From [Phialemoniopsis] sp. UDSM-2020 (lineage: Eukaryota > Ascomycota > Sordariomycetes > Thyridiales > Thyridiaceae): a stretch of 64,000 nt of DNA. The notes below the pieces were generated by a model that was not told the origin of the DNA, did not search any database, and saw only the letters and a program-made list of their open reading frames with translations. The stretch lies in NCBI GenBank assembly GCA_018873225.1, contig JAEILZ010000006.1, positions 3,906,001 to 3,970,000 on the forward strand, written 5' to 3'. Each line of letters opens with the position of its first letter. Position 1 is the first letter of the stretch. Below, piece by piece: positions 11,133 through 22,310 of the stretch. A program made the position numbers and the translations under genes.

Positions 11133-12645
11133 TTTCTGATGCAAATTGGTATTAGGGATGCAAAGGGATGAATGAAAGGCGGGAGGGAAGAAGAAATCCA
11201 CAACATAATGCATGTGCTTATATCCTCCAGGTGTTCAACGCGTGATAAACACAACGGCTGTCCCTCCCCGCAACCTCGTATTTAGACTTTGAATCCCCTG
11301 CGCAAGTTGTTTGTTCCGCATTCCACACACTTCGTCCAGATATGATGGCTTGCCTCTGCCGGAACTCTGCGTTCCAGTCGTGACATTCCCGGCAAATACA
11401 CCAGCCGCTACTCCCCCTTCGCCAGGGTTATATCAGCCTCACCTGTAGCTAGGTTCATCGCACTGGCGTTCGGAGCAGTTTGAGAGCAAAATCACGGTGC
11501 CTTGACTTCGATCGAGTCAATAGATTGGAGTCATGTTGTATGGGATCTTTGAGTGGACAGCGGTTCGCAGCGATAGACCAAAGCCCTTCGGGTCCGTGCC
11601 GCTGTATCACGTTAGAAAGTGGTGACTTTCCAGCTGAGACATATGTAACCCACCCTGTCACAATGGGCCCAGTTGTCGTGGGCGACATTGTGCTTGTCGG
11701 TAGTCAGAAAAGAAGTGCATAACCAGCCCAAGATGAGCCTCTTCTTGAGACCAACTCGGTTTATTGTATAGATGCCGACGCTGCTCTGCGGAGACCTACC
11801 AAGAAAGGTTCGGTTGTTTCTTCGAAGCTTGCCAGATAGTAGAAGGCAAGGCGGTAGCCTCAGTGGATATGGTCCGGGGTCTATCGAGAGTCTAGCACAG
11901 TAAGGCTATTCCAATGACCTTTTTGAACCAGAAAAGATGACAGTGGCGGGGATGATCCAAGTGACGAGCAAGACGTTGCTGAAAGGCCCTCTTCCCGCGA
12001 TGACAAAACTCAAAATGCTTCAATTGATAATGGCGGTGCCGGAGATATAAACGCGGAGGATCAATGACTATAGGCTCAGCACTCTTGGACCTTTTTCCTC
12101 TTCCTGTTCTTGATTTGTTACTCTGCTCTTTCCCCTCCGTCCTTTCTTCTTGGTGTCCTTACGAAGAAACCATATATATATTCTAATAATAGGCGAATGA
12201 TCTTAGATTGCACAAAACCTGGTTTTATCCGAACATGCATTTGGTTTCCCTACACATCTCGACTCAGAGTCAACATCTGCCCATGTAATACTTCGGAAAA
12301 GGGATGTGTCAACGAAACTAAGTATTCTGAATCCTAACACTATTGCATACCAGCACCTTTCGCTCCAGAAGGGCTTTCAGGACTAAAACACACAACCAAG
12401 TCGCGAAGCGAATCAAGCTCAACTCAAGCACATCATCTCTGACTAGCAGTGGTTATCAGATTAGTCCGTATCAGTGGGCCTTGAGTGAATGGGGTCTCGA
12501 ACGAAGCTAACCAAGCCTAAAACCCCTTGGACTCGAGCCACTAAGCCAACCCCATCTTGGCTCTTTGGGGTATGCTGACAGTAAAAGGGGATCGACCCCG
12601 GTTCTCCTACCGTCACCAGGCTTCCCTCTCGCAACCCCGCTCAGG
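11133..12645. other. Gene-poor region upstream of the second Zn2Cys6 factor
   Basis: About 1.5 kb lacks a supported gene. Reading frames reach only about 80-114 residues and have no recognisable motif. A 65-bp segment bounded by TGGGGT (12490-12495) and ACCCCA (12549-12554) can form a hairpin that looks superficially tRNA-like on the minus strand; it was rejected as a tRNA gene. Confidence 0.4.
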
Positions 12646-12660
12646 AACGCCAAACACGCC
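12646..12660 (-). promoter_or_regulatory. Direct-repeat promoter element, copy D (GGCGTGTTTGGCGTT)
   Basis: On the minus strand this reads GGCGTGTTTGGCGTT, two GGCGT half-sites 4 nt apart. It differs by two bases from the copies at 17251, 19971 and 20088. It lies about 110 bp before the ATG of the Zn2Cys6 factor at 12771, consistent with autoregulation. Confidence 0.55.
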
Positions 12661-12770
12661 CACCGCGCGCATGCGCCACTGCATTCACTGCCGAGCTGTT
12701 GCATAGGTGTTTTTGATACCCAGCCAAGCATATACATGCATTCTATCCTATATTGATCGCCCCTTTGAAG

Positions 12771-14410
12771 ATGCTGCGGAAGCGAAAGGGGACAAGACAC
12801 GAAAAGACAGGGTGTTTGACCTGTCGGTATCGGTGCGTTCCGACAGTCCACAAAACTGGACCACTCTTCACCGGGTCACTCACCTTGATAGCCCGCTAAC
12901 CTCGCAATTGCTAGGCGGAAGAAATGCACAGACAACTCCTTTCCCGTCTGCGGCACCTGCGCGCGTCTTAACCTGAGATGCATTCGCCAGCCGGTCCAAG
13001 ATATCGTTCCAGATATCTGGGCAGAGCAAAAGGGCGCGCCCAAGGACGTCTCAGAGTCGACCAACTCAAATCCATTGCCAGCAACCCCTTCGCCGTCCCT
13101 AGGCTTGGGCCTTCCTGGACCTGCAAGCGTGTTGGGAAGATCTTCTCACAAACGTTATGCCATGCAACATTATATCTCTGTCGTAGGCACGCAGCTGAGC
13201 GTCAGCCGGGAGTTCAACTCCTTTCTCAGTGGTAAGATTGCTATGCTAGGAGGTTTCTGTAGAACTCATGAACTGACTGTCGATCATGTCAGCTTTCCTT
13301 CCCATGGCCATGGAATCCGTGGCTTTATTTGATGCACTGCTTGCTCTCGCTTCGGGTCACCAGTCTCTCATTGACGAATCCCACAAAATTGCCGCACTCG
13401 AAGCGAGAACGAAAGCGATACGCAACCTAGTCACCGCTCTCGGTACCCCTTCAGATGAGCTATCTTATTATGAAACGAATGCAGCTGCAAGTCTGGCATT
13501 CGTGATTTCCGAAGGCGGCGTGGGATATGAGACTGGCGTAAGCAGCCACCAAGGTTGGCGTACTCACCTCGAAGGCACTCATCGCATTATCGTGTCGACT
13601 TCGGTGTACTGTGGCGGGAGGTTGCTGCAGGGACCAGACGCCTTCAAGACCACCACAGAGGGCCAGTGGATTCTCCGCAGCTTCGCCTACCATGACATCA
13701 TCGGCAGTATTACTTTGCGCAAGAAGCCGTTGCTGAGCAGCGACTATCTTGATGGTATCACAGACGTTGTCGATAGCGGTATGGGCGTTGCGACTGGATT
13801 GCTCTCTATCATTGCGAAGATCAGTTGCCTCGATGAGGAGACATCACTGGCCGAGTGTTCAACACTCCACGACTTTGACGCCGAGTGCCCAGATTTCCTT
13901 TCACGATATACCGAATTGGAGCGAAAGCTGATCTTCTGGACATGCCATGCTGAGGCCGAGCCTGAGCTGGCGGCCATGGCATATGCTTATCGAAGCGCGG
14001 CCCTCATTGTTCTCTATCGACTGATGCGTAGTCGTATTATTGCCGATCAAGTTCGGTCCTTCGATGGACACAACTCCAAGGACAGGTCTCTAGCGGCTAT
14101 CAACTCCAGAATTCAGACTCAAGTCTTCGATATTGTACAGCGCATCTCGACGATCGGCGTCGGCACGCCACCCGAAACAGGACTTACATTTCCGCTCTTT
14201 ATGGCCGGAGGAGAAGCAACAAACGAGGAGCATATCGACGCAATCCGCTCGCGATTACAAGTCATGACGCAAAAGCGGTATTTTCAGAATCTCATGAAAG
14301 CCCGCGACATCTTGGAGGAGCTCTGGGATGTACGTAACACTTCACAAGGAGCTGGTGTCGACTGGACGCACATTCTCGATGCTTCTGGGCATGACTTATC
14401 TCTGACGTGA
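12771..14410 (+). CDS. Zn2Cys6 transcription factor, fungal_trans_2 type
   Basis: Exons 12771-12832, 12915-13231 and 13293-14410 give about 498 residues. The start is the ATG 14 codons before the first zinc-cluster Cys. The cluster spans the first intron and reads GCLTCRYRRKKC, then TDNSFPVCGTCARLNLRC, the basic RRKK loop of Zn2Cys6 binders. A low-complexity Pro/Ser linker (NPLPATPSPSLGLGLPG) follows. The rest is alpha-helical with MAMESVALFDALLALASGHQSL and VGYETGVSSHQGWRTHLEGTHRII, typical of the fungal_trans_2 (PF11951) regulators that control single metabolic clusters. It is convergent with the aminotransferase (138 bp between stops). Its promoter carries a copy of the element also found before the permease and the amidase, so it is the best candidate for the cluster regulator. 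Confidence 0.88.
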
Positions 14411-14548
14411 GATCTGTACTGTTTTGCATTTTTAATGCCTTTACGTATGGTATAGACTTTGCGTGTTTTATGAGGAGTAAATCAGGATCAGAATGGAGGC
14501 GTTATTGGCTATCGAACCTGGTCATTATGGTATTAGTCTAGCTCATCG

Positions 14549-16271
14549 TTACCCCCCGTAGCTTAACGCGGCAAAGGTCTGTTGAATTGTTTCCTTCATC
14601 CTGGCAGCAATATCCTGAATCTCCTCTGTTGTGCTCGTGTAAGCTGGTGCCAACAAGACGTGATCACCGTCGACGCCATTCTTTGTCCCTTGACCAGGAT
14701 ACACGCTGATGCCAAGCTCCTTCAGTCCCTTCAGGAAGATGGCATTGGAGATGCCTGCGGAAGGAGAGAATGGCTCTTTGGTCTCCTTGTCTGAGACGAA
14801 CTCAATCTATAGGACGAGTTAGCGCGATTTCCCGACTGCTAGCTGTATGTGTGCATTCACTTACGCCCCAGAATAGCCCCTTGCCGCGGATGTTGCCCAC
14901 GAACGGGTGATCATCGAGGCCCTCATGTAACAGCTGCCCGAGAAGTTCTCCCTGTTGCTTAACATTGGCCACTAGGTTGTCTTCCCGGATGATGCGCTGG
15001 ACTTCTAATGCCGCAGCGCAAGCCACTGGGTGACCTTGGTAGGTGTGTCCGTGTGAGAAAGCACTTGATGTTGTTAGCTTACACAACACGCGATGAGTTC
15101 GAGTTGCGAACATACCCAGTGCCACCCATCAGGACGTCGGCCACACGGTGGTTGATCAACATGGCTGCGACAGAGGCATAACCTCCGCCGAGCCCCTTTG
15201 CGAGAGTCTGAATATCCGGCGTGACACCCTCCTGCTCCCATGCGTGCAATGTCCCAGATCGACCCATACCCGACATAACTTCTGCAAGCATTATTCGTCA
15301 GTGTAGTTCTCTTGGAACAGGTGGTGCTCGGCCCTACCGTCCAGAATTAAGAGCGCTCCGTATTTCTCGCATACTTTCTTCATCGCTTTGAAGTAGCCGG
15401 GAACGGCTGGGACACATCCTAATGTCTGCGATCTTTAGCAGCGTCCTCAGACCATAATCACAGCAGAAACGTACCGCTCCGACTACAGGCTCGGCGACGA
15501 ATGCACACACTGTATCGGGACCAACTTGCTGGAACTTGTCATCCAGTTCACTCGCCAACTGTGCCACATACTCTTCTGTTGTTTGACCTGCGGTCATCCC
15601 GCGGTAGGCATTACACGGTGATACCCGGTGGACATTGGGCAAAAGAAGAGGCTTGAACAAGCTTCGCCGCCCAACATGCCCGCTCATTGCCAACGCTCCG
15701 AGCGTCGTCCCATGGTACGAGCCTTCGCGAGCAATGAAATTGACTCTCCGTTCTTCCTTTGGGTTGAGTTCCATAAAGTATTGGCGCGCCATCTTCATGG
15801 CCGACTCCATTGCTTCGGAACCTGTATCCAAGTATGTTAGTAACACCCGTACCTGTGAGAGGGCACAGGTAGGAACCGACCGGATGACATGATGTATGCC
15901 TTGGACATGACACCTTTTGTACCCCCAACCAGTTCATCTGCGAGTTCTTCCCCGATAGCATGCCCGAAGAGCATGGAGTTGCAGTACGAAAACTTGTCAA
16001 TCTGGTCGACCATTGCCTGTTTCACGCGCTGGTTGTTGTACCCAAGGCAAGCCACTGCAGCTCCGCACGTGGAGTCGAGAATCTCGGAGCCGTCAGAGAA
16101 GGTTAGGTATTTCCCGTTCGCCGATACGACCTGTGGCGGAGGCGTTTTGAGTGATCGATGCAATACCGCGCTACGAGGCCGTGGCTCCGTCGATCTTTCG
16201 TGCGTGGTTATCGTGGTGCGATCCATGTCTTGCGACTCAAGGTTGACAATAGGCATCGTGGCGTATGCCAT
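14549..16271 (-). CDS. Class-III PLP aminotransferase (omega-amino-acid type)
   Basis: Six exons on the minus strand: 16271-15881, 15821-15475, about 15437-15339, about 15284-15119, about 15066-14866 and about 14808-14549. The joined product has about 480 residues and transfers an amino group from an omega-amino acid or amine to a keto acid using PLP. Motifs in order: [23 protein letters not shown] near the N-terminus, [33 protein letters not shown] (PLP ring stacking), [32 protein letters not shown] with the conserved Asp, and [16 protein letters not shown] with the Schiff-base Lys. It ends [17 protein letters not shown] and [10 protein letters not shown]. The start could also be 16256 or about 16226. 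It is divergent from the Dal5-like permease, sharing a promoter with the direct-repeat element. The substrate is not determined; the context suggests an amine or amide catabolic step. Confidence 0.88.
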
Positions 16272-17687
16272 CCTCTCCTCAGGGCCATGTCTCGCAAGTA
16301 TCTTCCCAGGTCTCCATTTACTAGCCGACGACGGCGACATCCGCGCACTCGAAGTCAGAAATCGCATCGCGCCCGAAGGCGTCGGTCTGGGGAAACGGAA
16401 CATCACGAGGCCAGGACGCGCCCGTGAAATCGGAAGCAAGTAGATCCAGTATCCTGATTCCTGTGAAAGAGGGGCTGTGATAGCTTGCAGTGTGATGCGT
16501 AGGTAGATTGACTGCCTTCTTGATCACCTCTGGCTGATCCTGCTGTCATCAAATCTAATCACTGATGGAATGAGATTTTTCTGTGATGGCTGAAAATATA
16601 GAGGCTTCCATGATGATAAAGAAGTGTCCAGTCGAGGGTTTCCATGGGATCGTTATCAGTCAACCAAACTTCGCATGGACTTTCTTCAATCAGCCTACAC
16701 TACAGATTTTAAGTTCCAAGGTTGTACAGCCACCCATCAACCATGGACAGCTCATCCGACCAGAAACATAAAAATTGTGGAGTTACGTCCTCCTCACTGG
16801 TCAACTCACCTACCATGAGAGAATCCGGTACTAAGCTCCGGATAGATATTGAATAGATAGGCTGATATGCTCTTTTGTTGAACTAGACCTCTCTGGTTTC
16901 GCTAATCTATGGGTCGCAGCACATCCAAGTGCCCCTCGAAGCGCAAATGTTAAGTACCCATCTGCCTCTGGGATCGCCGCGGTTTCCGGCGGTTTCGGCG
17001 ATCTGGGCGCCGTGATGCGGAGGTTGTGGGGCCCATGATCCCATCATGTAATGAAAACGTAAGACCAGGGCATCGTGAGCTCCAGCGAAGGTTGGCGTCT
17101 TGTCCTGCGAATTGCAAGATTCTGGGGTAATGATATGGGGTAAGATGAATGATAGTGATCTGCTGACAGAACCTGGACCGCTGGACGGAATGCCGTAACA
17201 ATCTCCGCCTTAATCCCTATCTGGGCGGGCTTTCTTCCCTCGGATTGGAGGGCGTGTTCGGCGTATCTTGAAACTCCACACTCTGGACCCGCCTTGCTAG
17301 TCTTTACCATTCCACAACTTGACCAACAATGGATCCTTCAAGGACTAACTAGGCCTTGGCAAATGGGCGGGGTGGCTCAAATGGCATGAGGTTTGGGACC
17401 TTGACGAGCCAGGGTTTAGCAGGATTTTTACCTCACTGGAATATTCTGTCATAGTTGTCGATTCTCCAAATCTATCCTTACCCAGCGCGCATTACTGTTA
17501 TCACCATGCAATGGCCGGCTGAGCACTAATCTCCTCCGGCCTTGGTAATAAGTTGGAGAACTTGGGGTATCGAGACCTCCATGACCGGGCCTCGTTACTA
17601 TATCAAGGAACAACAGCCCCAGTCCATCCCTCTTCTTCGCCAGCCATCATTCTACTTCAAGATCCTATCTTATCTTTAGCCTTTGCA
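16272..17687. promoter_or_regulatory. Divergent promoter of aminotransferase and Dal5-like permease
   Basis: This 1.4 kb interval contains no supported gene. It has an exact 18-mer of the shared element at 17250-17267 and a weaker relative GGCGGTTTCGGCGATC at 16988-17003. The 250 bp before the permease ATG are pyrimidine-rich on the plus strand, as is usual near fungal transcription starts. Confidence 0.5.
17250..17267 (+). promoter_or_regulatory. Direct-repeat promoter element, copy A (GGGCGTGTTCGGCGTATC)
   Basis: This 18-mer is identical to the reverse complement of 19969-19986. The core is GGCGT-GTTC-GGCGT. It sits about 430 bp before the permease ATG and about 980 bp before the aminotransferase ATG. 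A regulatory role is inferred from recurrence only. Confidence 0.6.
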
Positions 17688-19381
17688 ATGGCGACTCTCG
17701 CGACCGAACCGAAGAAACCGTCAATGGAGCAACCCGTGGTTGACGGTCGGGTGCTGTCCACAGACGTCGGCGACCCCAACGCTATCTACATCGATCCACA
17801 GAAGGAACAGAAAATCCTGCGCAAGTTTGACTGCTTCGTTATGCCGCAGTTTGTCATCATTGTGATCTTAGCTTACTTGGATCGAACGAACATCGGTATG
17901 TGGTCAATTCAGCATCACCACGCTCCGTGATCTTGATTAACGACATGGATCTAGGGAATGCTCGCATATTTGGGTTCGAAGCGGACCTTGGTCTCAAGGG
18001 AAACGACTTTGCTAATGTATCATCGCTCTTTTACATCACCTACGTTGTTTTTGAACTTCCCTGGGTTCTCGCTATAAAACGCTTCGGGGCCAACGCCATA
18101 TTGTCGGTTGCAATTGTTGCATGGAGCGCAGTCTCTATCGGAACTGGATTTATCCACAACTATGGGCAAGCAGTGGCTGTGCGGCTTCTGCTTGGGTTCG
18201 CCGAGGCAGGACTGTTTCCGTGCTTGACTTTCCTCATCTCTACAATCTACCCGCGAGAGAGTCAGGGCAAGCGCGTTGCCGTGCTGTTCGCCGGCTCGGC
18301 TCTTGCTGGGGCGTTTGGAGGCCTCATCGCTTACGGGATTCAGACAATGGGAGAAAGAGCTGGGCTTGCAGCCTGGAGATGGCTCTTCATTATTGAAGGT
18401 GTCATTTCTATCGGCGTCGGTATGCTTTGTTGGATTGCTATCCCTCGCTCTTCCTACGAGGCATGGTTCCTCAAAGAAGACGAGAGGAAGCTGATGCAGG
18501 CACGAAGACTGAGAGACGCAGCCTATACTGGATCTGAAGATGAGTTCTCGTGGTCGTATGTGTGGATGGCCGTTACCGATGTCATGGTTTGGGTTGCTGC
18601 CCTGAGCTTGTTCTGCGCGGGGATCCCGCTATTCGGGTTTGGTATCTTCTTGCCGACCATCATCAAGGGCCTTGGGTAAGTCGCCATGGCAAGCAACAGG
18701 CAATCTTGAAGCAGCTCACTGACACCGCCTAGCTTCGCGAGCCTCTCCGTCAATTACCTGACCATTCCCGTGTACATCGTTGCGTGCATTCTCCTACTAG
18801 CGTTCACGTACGTCTCCGACCGCCTCCGAAAACGAGCTGTGGTTGTCATGGCACCTATTGCGCTCGTCATTATTGGATATGCTATCGCGATCGGAACGCC
18901 CAATGCATCTGCAGGATACTTTGCGATGTTCTTGTGTTCTGGAGGTAAACGCCAACCCCTTCCGGAAGAACTATTTTCGTTGTACTGACTCGCTCTAGTG
19001 TACTGTTATAACTCCATTCTCATTGCGTGGGTCTCCAACAACATCAAGCCGGATCATAAACGAAGTGCAGCTTTGCCTTTCTTCATCTCTATTGGAAATA
19101 TCTCCGGAGTGGTCGCAAGCCAGATCTATCCTAACAATACAGCACCACGGTAGGAACAGCCTTGAATTGCCATGCTTTGCCCTCACGACTGACCATGGTT
19201 TAGATACATCCTCGGCAATGCCTTCAGTCTGGGTATGGAGTTCATAGCCGGCTGCGGCATCGGTATCATCTACTTTATCCTGAGAAGGAGAAACAAGATC
19301 AAGGAGAGGCAACGCAGTGAAGGAGTCACGAACAACGGCGAAAAGGGCGATAAAGCTCTGGACTTTGAGTACATTTTCTAA
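17688..19381 (+). CDS. MFS permease, Dal5/TNA1-like anion:cation symporter
   Basis: Exons 17688-17895, 17955-18675, 18733-18944, 18999-19149 and 19204-19381; about 489 residues. The cytosolic N-terminus is followed by KFDCFVMPQFVIIVILAYLDRTNIGNAR, the signature first helix of the ACS family. Further motifs are ELPWVLAIKRFGANA, RLLLGFAEAGLFPCLTFLIS and RWLFIIEGVIS. It has 12 predicted helices and ends LDFEYIF. Members import small organic anions such as allantoate, nicotinate, pantothenate or ureidosuccinate. It shares a divergent promoter with the class-III aminotransferase, and the amidase lies downstream on the same strand. I infer it takes up the substrate of that set, probably a carboxylate or an amide. 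Confidence 0.88.
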
Positions 19382-19968
19382 GTCTCATGTAGTAAACAAC
19401 CTTAAGGTCCTCCTGTTCGGGCTATTCACACGGTTGGAAGCGAACACAGGCGTATACATAGTCTAGCCCCCTGACAGCGCCAGCTGAGATAGTAGACAGT
19501 GTTGAAATTTAAACAGTTTTTAGGGATATGTATTGCATCTTCTCATCAACAACTACATCGTTTTTTGAACATGGGTCTGGTACTCATTACATGATCTACA
19601 ATGCCATGGAAAGAATGGTTAGGAAGTCTCGTCATGGAGAATCCGAGGTCTAACGTAACTTGATAGATGCTTTTATGTCTGAGACCATGGCCACTGAATG
19701 CGACCTCCATGCTGCGCCGCTGGGCTATGACTGTCAGCAACTATCCCATTAAAAACGCATGTCTTGCCAGCAGGAATGGGGTCTTGAGATGCTCCCTTTT
19801 GTCTGTCCATATTGATGAACGGTACGTGTTCCACTGACAAGCGGCTGGGACTCGGTGCGCATCCGAAATGCAGGGTTCTCAACTCCGCATCAACCCCAAT
19901 CCGGGGGATTGTGGAGAGGCATAGACTCCAAGAAGATTGCCGGATGGCATGCGGAGGTGGTCCTGGCG

Positions 19969-19986
19969 ATACGCCGAACACGCCCG
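19969..19986 (-). promoter_or_regulatory. Direct-repeat promoter element, copy B
   Basis: On the minus strand this reads GGGCGTGTTCGGCGTATC, identical over 18 nt to copy A at 17250. It lies about 330 bp before the amidase ATG. Confidence 0.6.
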
Positions 19987-20087
19987 TAGCCTGCAGCATT
20001 AGGCCCGTCTGAATGAGCACCAGCTGTTGCTCCTAGCGTGGTTTTGCTAGGCTAAGCCGCAGAGCAGTCAGGATAGCAGGTCGGCGC

Positions 20088-20102
20088 GGCGTGTTCGGCG
20101 TA
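20088..20102 (+). promoter_or_regulatory. Direct-repeat promoter element, copy C
   Basis: GGCGTGTTCGGCGTA, identical over 15 nt to copies A and B. It lies about 210 bp before the amidase ATG and faces copy B across about 100 bp. Confidence 0.6.
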
Positions 20103-20313
20103 ATGTTGAGTGTCTATCAGGCCAAGGCGCCGCTAGTCATCCCCTCATAACCCCGCCGTCATCTGGTAGTCGTGAAATCTTATTCGTGCACCTATTCGTA
20201 AGACATCGTCTCTTTATAATTTGGAAGTAAATCTTTAAGTCACTTCCCTATCTATAAGTCCAAACGAGAGGAGATCCCAGCTTTTCAACACCTGCCGATC
20301 TCGAGCTGCAAAT

Positions 20314-22160
20314 ATGTCACCCACATGGGAAGCCAAAGTTTTGGAGGCCAAAACCCAGCGAGAGGCCGGGTTCGCCAAGGTCCAGCCACGTCTTGAAGGT
20401 ATCCCTGACGAACTTCCACTCAACTCTCTTGGTTTGGCAAAGTCCGCCTTGACTAAGAAGGAGCTTGAGATAACGGAGAAGTTCACAATCACGCAGTTAT
20501 TATCTACTTTGCGTACACGGAAGCTATCTGTTGAGGAGGTAACCAGAGCATTCTTGAGACGTGCCGCGTTGGCTCAAATCGCCGTGAGAGCATTCCTCCA
20601 TCTCAACCCCAACCAGCACTGGACTCACACGGGACACTAGACCAATTGCCTGACAGATCTTCTATGGGACGATGCAATCGAGCGTGCACGATATCTCGAT
20701 TCTTTACCCGAACCCCAAGGGCAGCTTTTTGGATTGCCCATCTCAACTAAAGAGCACCAGGGTGGGATTGGGAAGAACGTCACGTCTACTGCATCATTTG
20801 TTGCCTGGATCGGAAAGCCTCATGGCTCCAATGTTCTATGCGACCTGCTGTGGGAGGAGGGTTGCGTCTTCTACGCCCGTACGACGCAGCCACAAACCAT
20901 CATGCATTTGGAGACGGAGAGCAATGTCTATGGGCGGACCGTGAATCCACACAACCGCAACCTCACTCCAGGTGGAAGTACCGGAGGTGAATCAGCCTTA
21001 ATTGGCATGCGTGGTAGTATTTTGGTAGGGACATCCGTACTGATTCGTTCTAACGAAGTTGCTGATCCGCATTAGGGTGTTGGAGCCGACATTGGCGGCA
21101 GCATCCGCTGCCCTGCAGCGCACTGTGGCATATATGGATTCAAGTCTGTACCTCCGATGTCTTTCTCTAGACCATGACGGCCTTGTTGTACTGATACCGG
21201 CTAGGCCATCACTGAAGCGCATCTCGGTAGCTGGACAGCGGACTCATATGGTAGGCAAGGAAGCCATCTTCTCCACTCCGGGACCGATGGCAGTTGATCG
21301 AGAGGCGCTGGAGCTATTCATGAAGATTGTCATCGGAGCCCAACCCTGGCGTCGTGACGCCTCTCTCATGGCTAGAGAATGGACTCCGTATCGGTTCGAG
21401 CGACCTCCGAAAATTGCGGTCCAGTGGTGGGATGGAGTAGTCAAGCCTCATCCGCCCATGATCCGAGCCATGAAAGAAGTCGCAGAGGCGTGTAAAAAGG
21501 CCGGGATGGAGGTCGTAGATTGGGACCCCGAAATCGATCACACCAAGGCTTGGGACATTGTATCTTCGCTCTACTTCCCCGACGGCGGAGAGCAGGTTCT
21601 CAACATCATCAACTCGACAGGCGAACCCGTGTTGCCCTTGACAAAGTTCATCATTCATGAGCAGCCGACGGTCAAGAACCTAACGCAGCAGGAGCTATGG
21701 GATGTAAGTCGAAGCCCGCTCTCCAGATGTTGGGACACTGTATGTTGACTCATGTAAACCCTAGGTCTGTGCTGAACGTGACGCTTATCGACAAGCGTAT
21801 TCGGACGCTTGGAACAAGACAGGAGAGGCTGACGGAAGAGAAGTTGACGTTATCCTTTGCCCTCCATCCTTCGGCGCTGCAACACCCCACGGCCAGTCTA
21901 GGTATTGGGGATACACAGCGCACTGGAATTTGCTCGACTATCCCGGCGCAGTATTTCCGGTGACTGTCGTTAACCAAGCAAAGGACCTCAAGGATACGTC
22001 TTATGTCCCTGCGAATGCCGAAGATCAATTTTGCTATGATATGTACGAACCGAACAAGTACATCAACGCCCCGGTCAGTCTGCAGTTGATTGGACGGCGG
22101 CATTTCGATGAGAAGGTACTGGCTGCTCTTGCAGAGATCGAACATGCAATGGGTAGATAG
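20314..22160 (+). CDS. Amidase (acetamidase / amidase-signature family)
   Basis: Exons 20314-20583, 20641-21024, 21076-21143, 21205-21713 and about 21766-22160 join to about 540 residues. The enzyme hydrolyses a carboxamide to acid plus ammonia. The amidase-signature triad is visible: the catalytic Lys in GLPISTKEHQGG, the cis-Ser in LTPGGSTGGESALIGMRG, and the nucleophile Ser in GVGADIGGSIRCPA. The third intron has a weak donor (GTCTGT); splicing it gives the expected YGFKPSLKRIS, then AGQRTHMVGKEAIFSTPGPM. The order of domains and the N-terminal WEAKVLEAKTQREAG resemble fungal acetamidases. The C-terminal end LQLIGRRHFDEKVLAALAEIE is complete. Two copies of the shared promoter element lie upstream, so it is probably co-regulated with the permease and aminotransferase. 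Confidence 0.9.
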
Positions 22161-22310
22161 TCCAAGGAGGGCACAGAAAAGTATCATTTAGAGAAACGGG
22201 CCGTCAGCACGCGTCACAACTATCACATGGAATGCTCAAGCCTAGAACCAACGTAGCCTGGGCATTGATAGCGTAAGCTGCCATGCTTCTTGATTGGATT
22301 TGGGCTGAAA

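Larger units (their letters stand above)
19382..20313. promoter_or_regulatory. Promoter region of the amidase with two shared elements
   Basis: This 932 bp interval holds two copies of the GGCGT-N4-GGCGT element in opposite orientation, 19969-19986 and 20088-20102. A TTTATAAT box at 20213-20220 lies about 95 bp before the amidase ATG. No gene is seen. Confidence 0.5.

Noticed and set aside
12490..12554. tRNA-like segment on the minus strand, with TGGGGT/ACCCCA ends and a GTTCGAGAC stretch
   Set aside because: The T-stem bases do not pair, the D and anticodon arms cannot be drawn, and the ends pair only over 6 bp. It may just be a hairpin.
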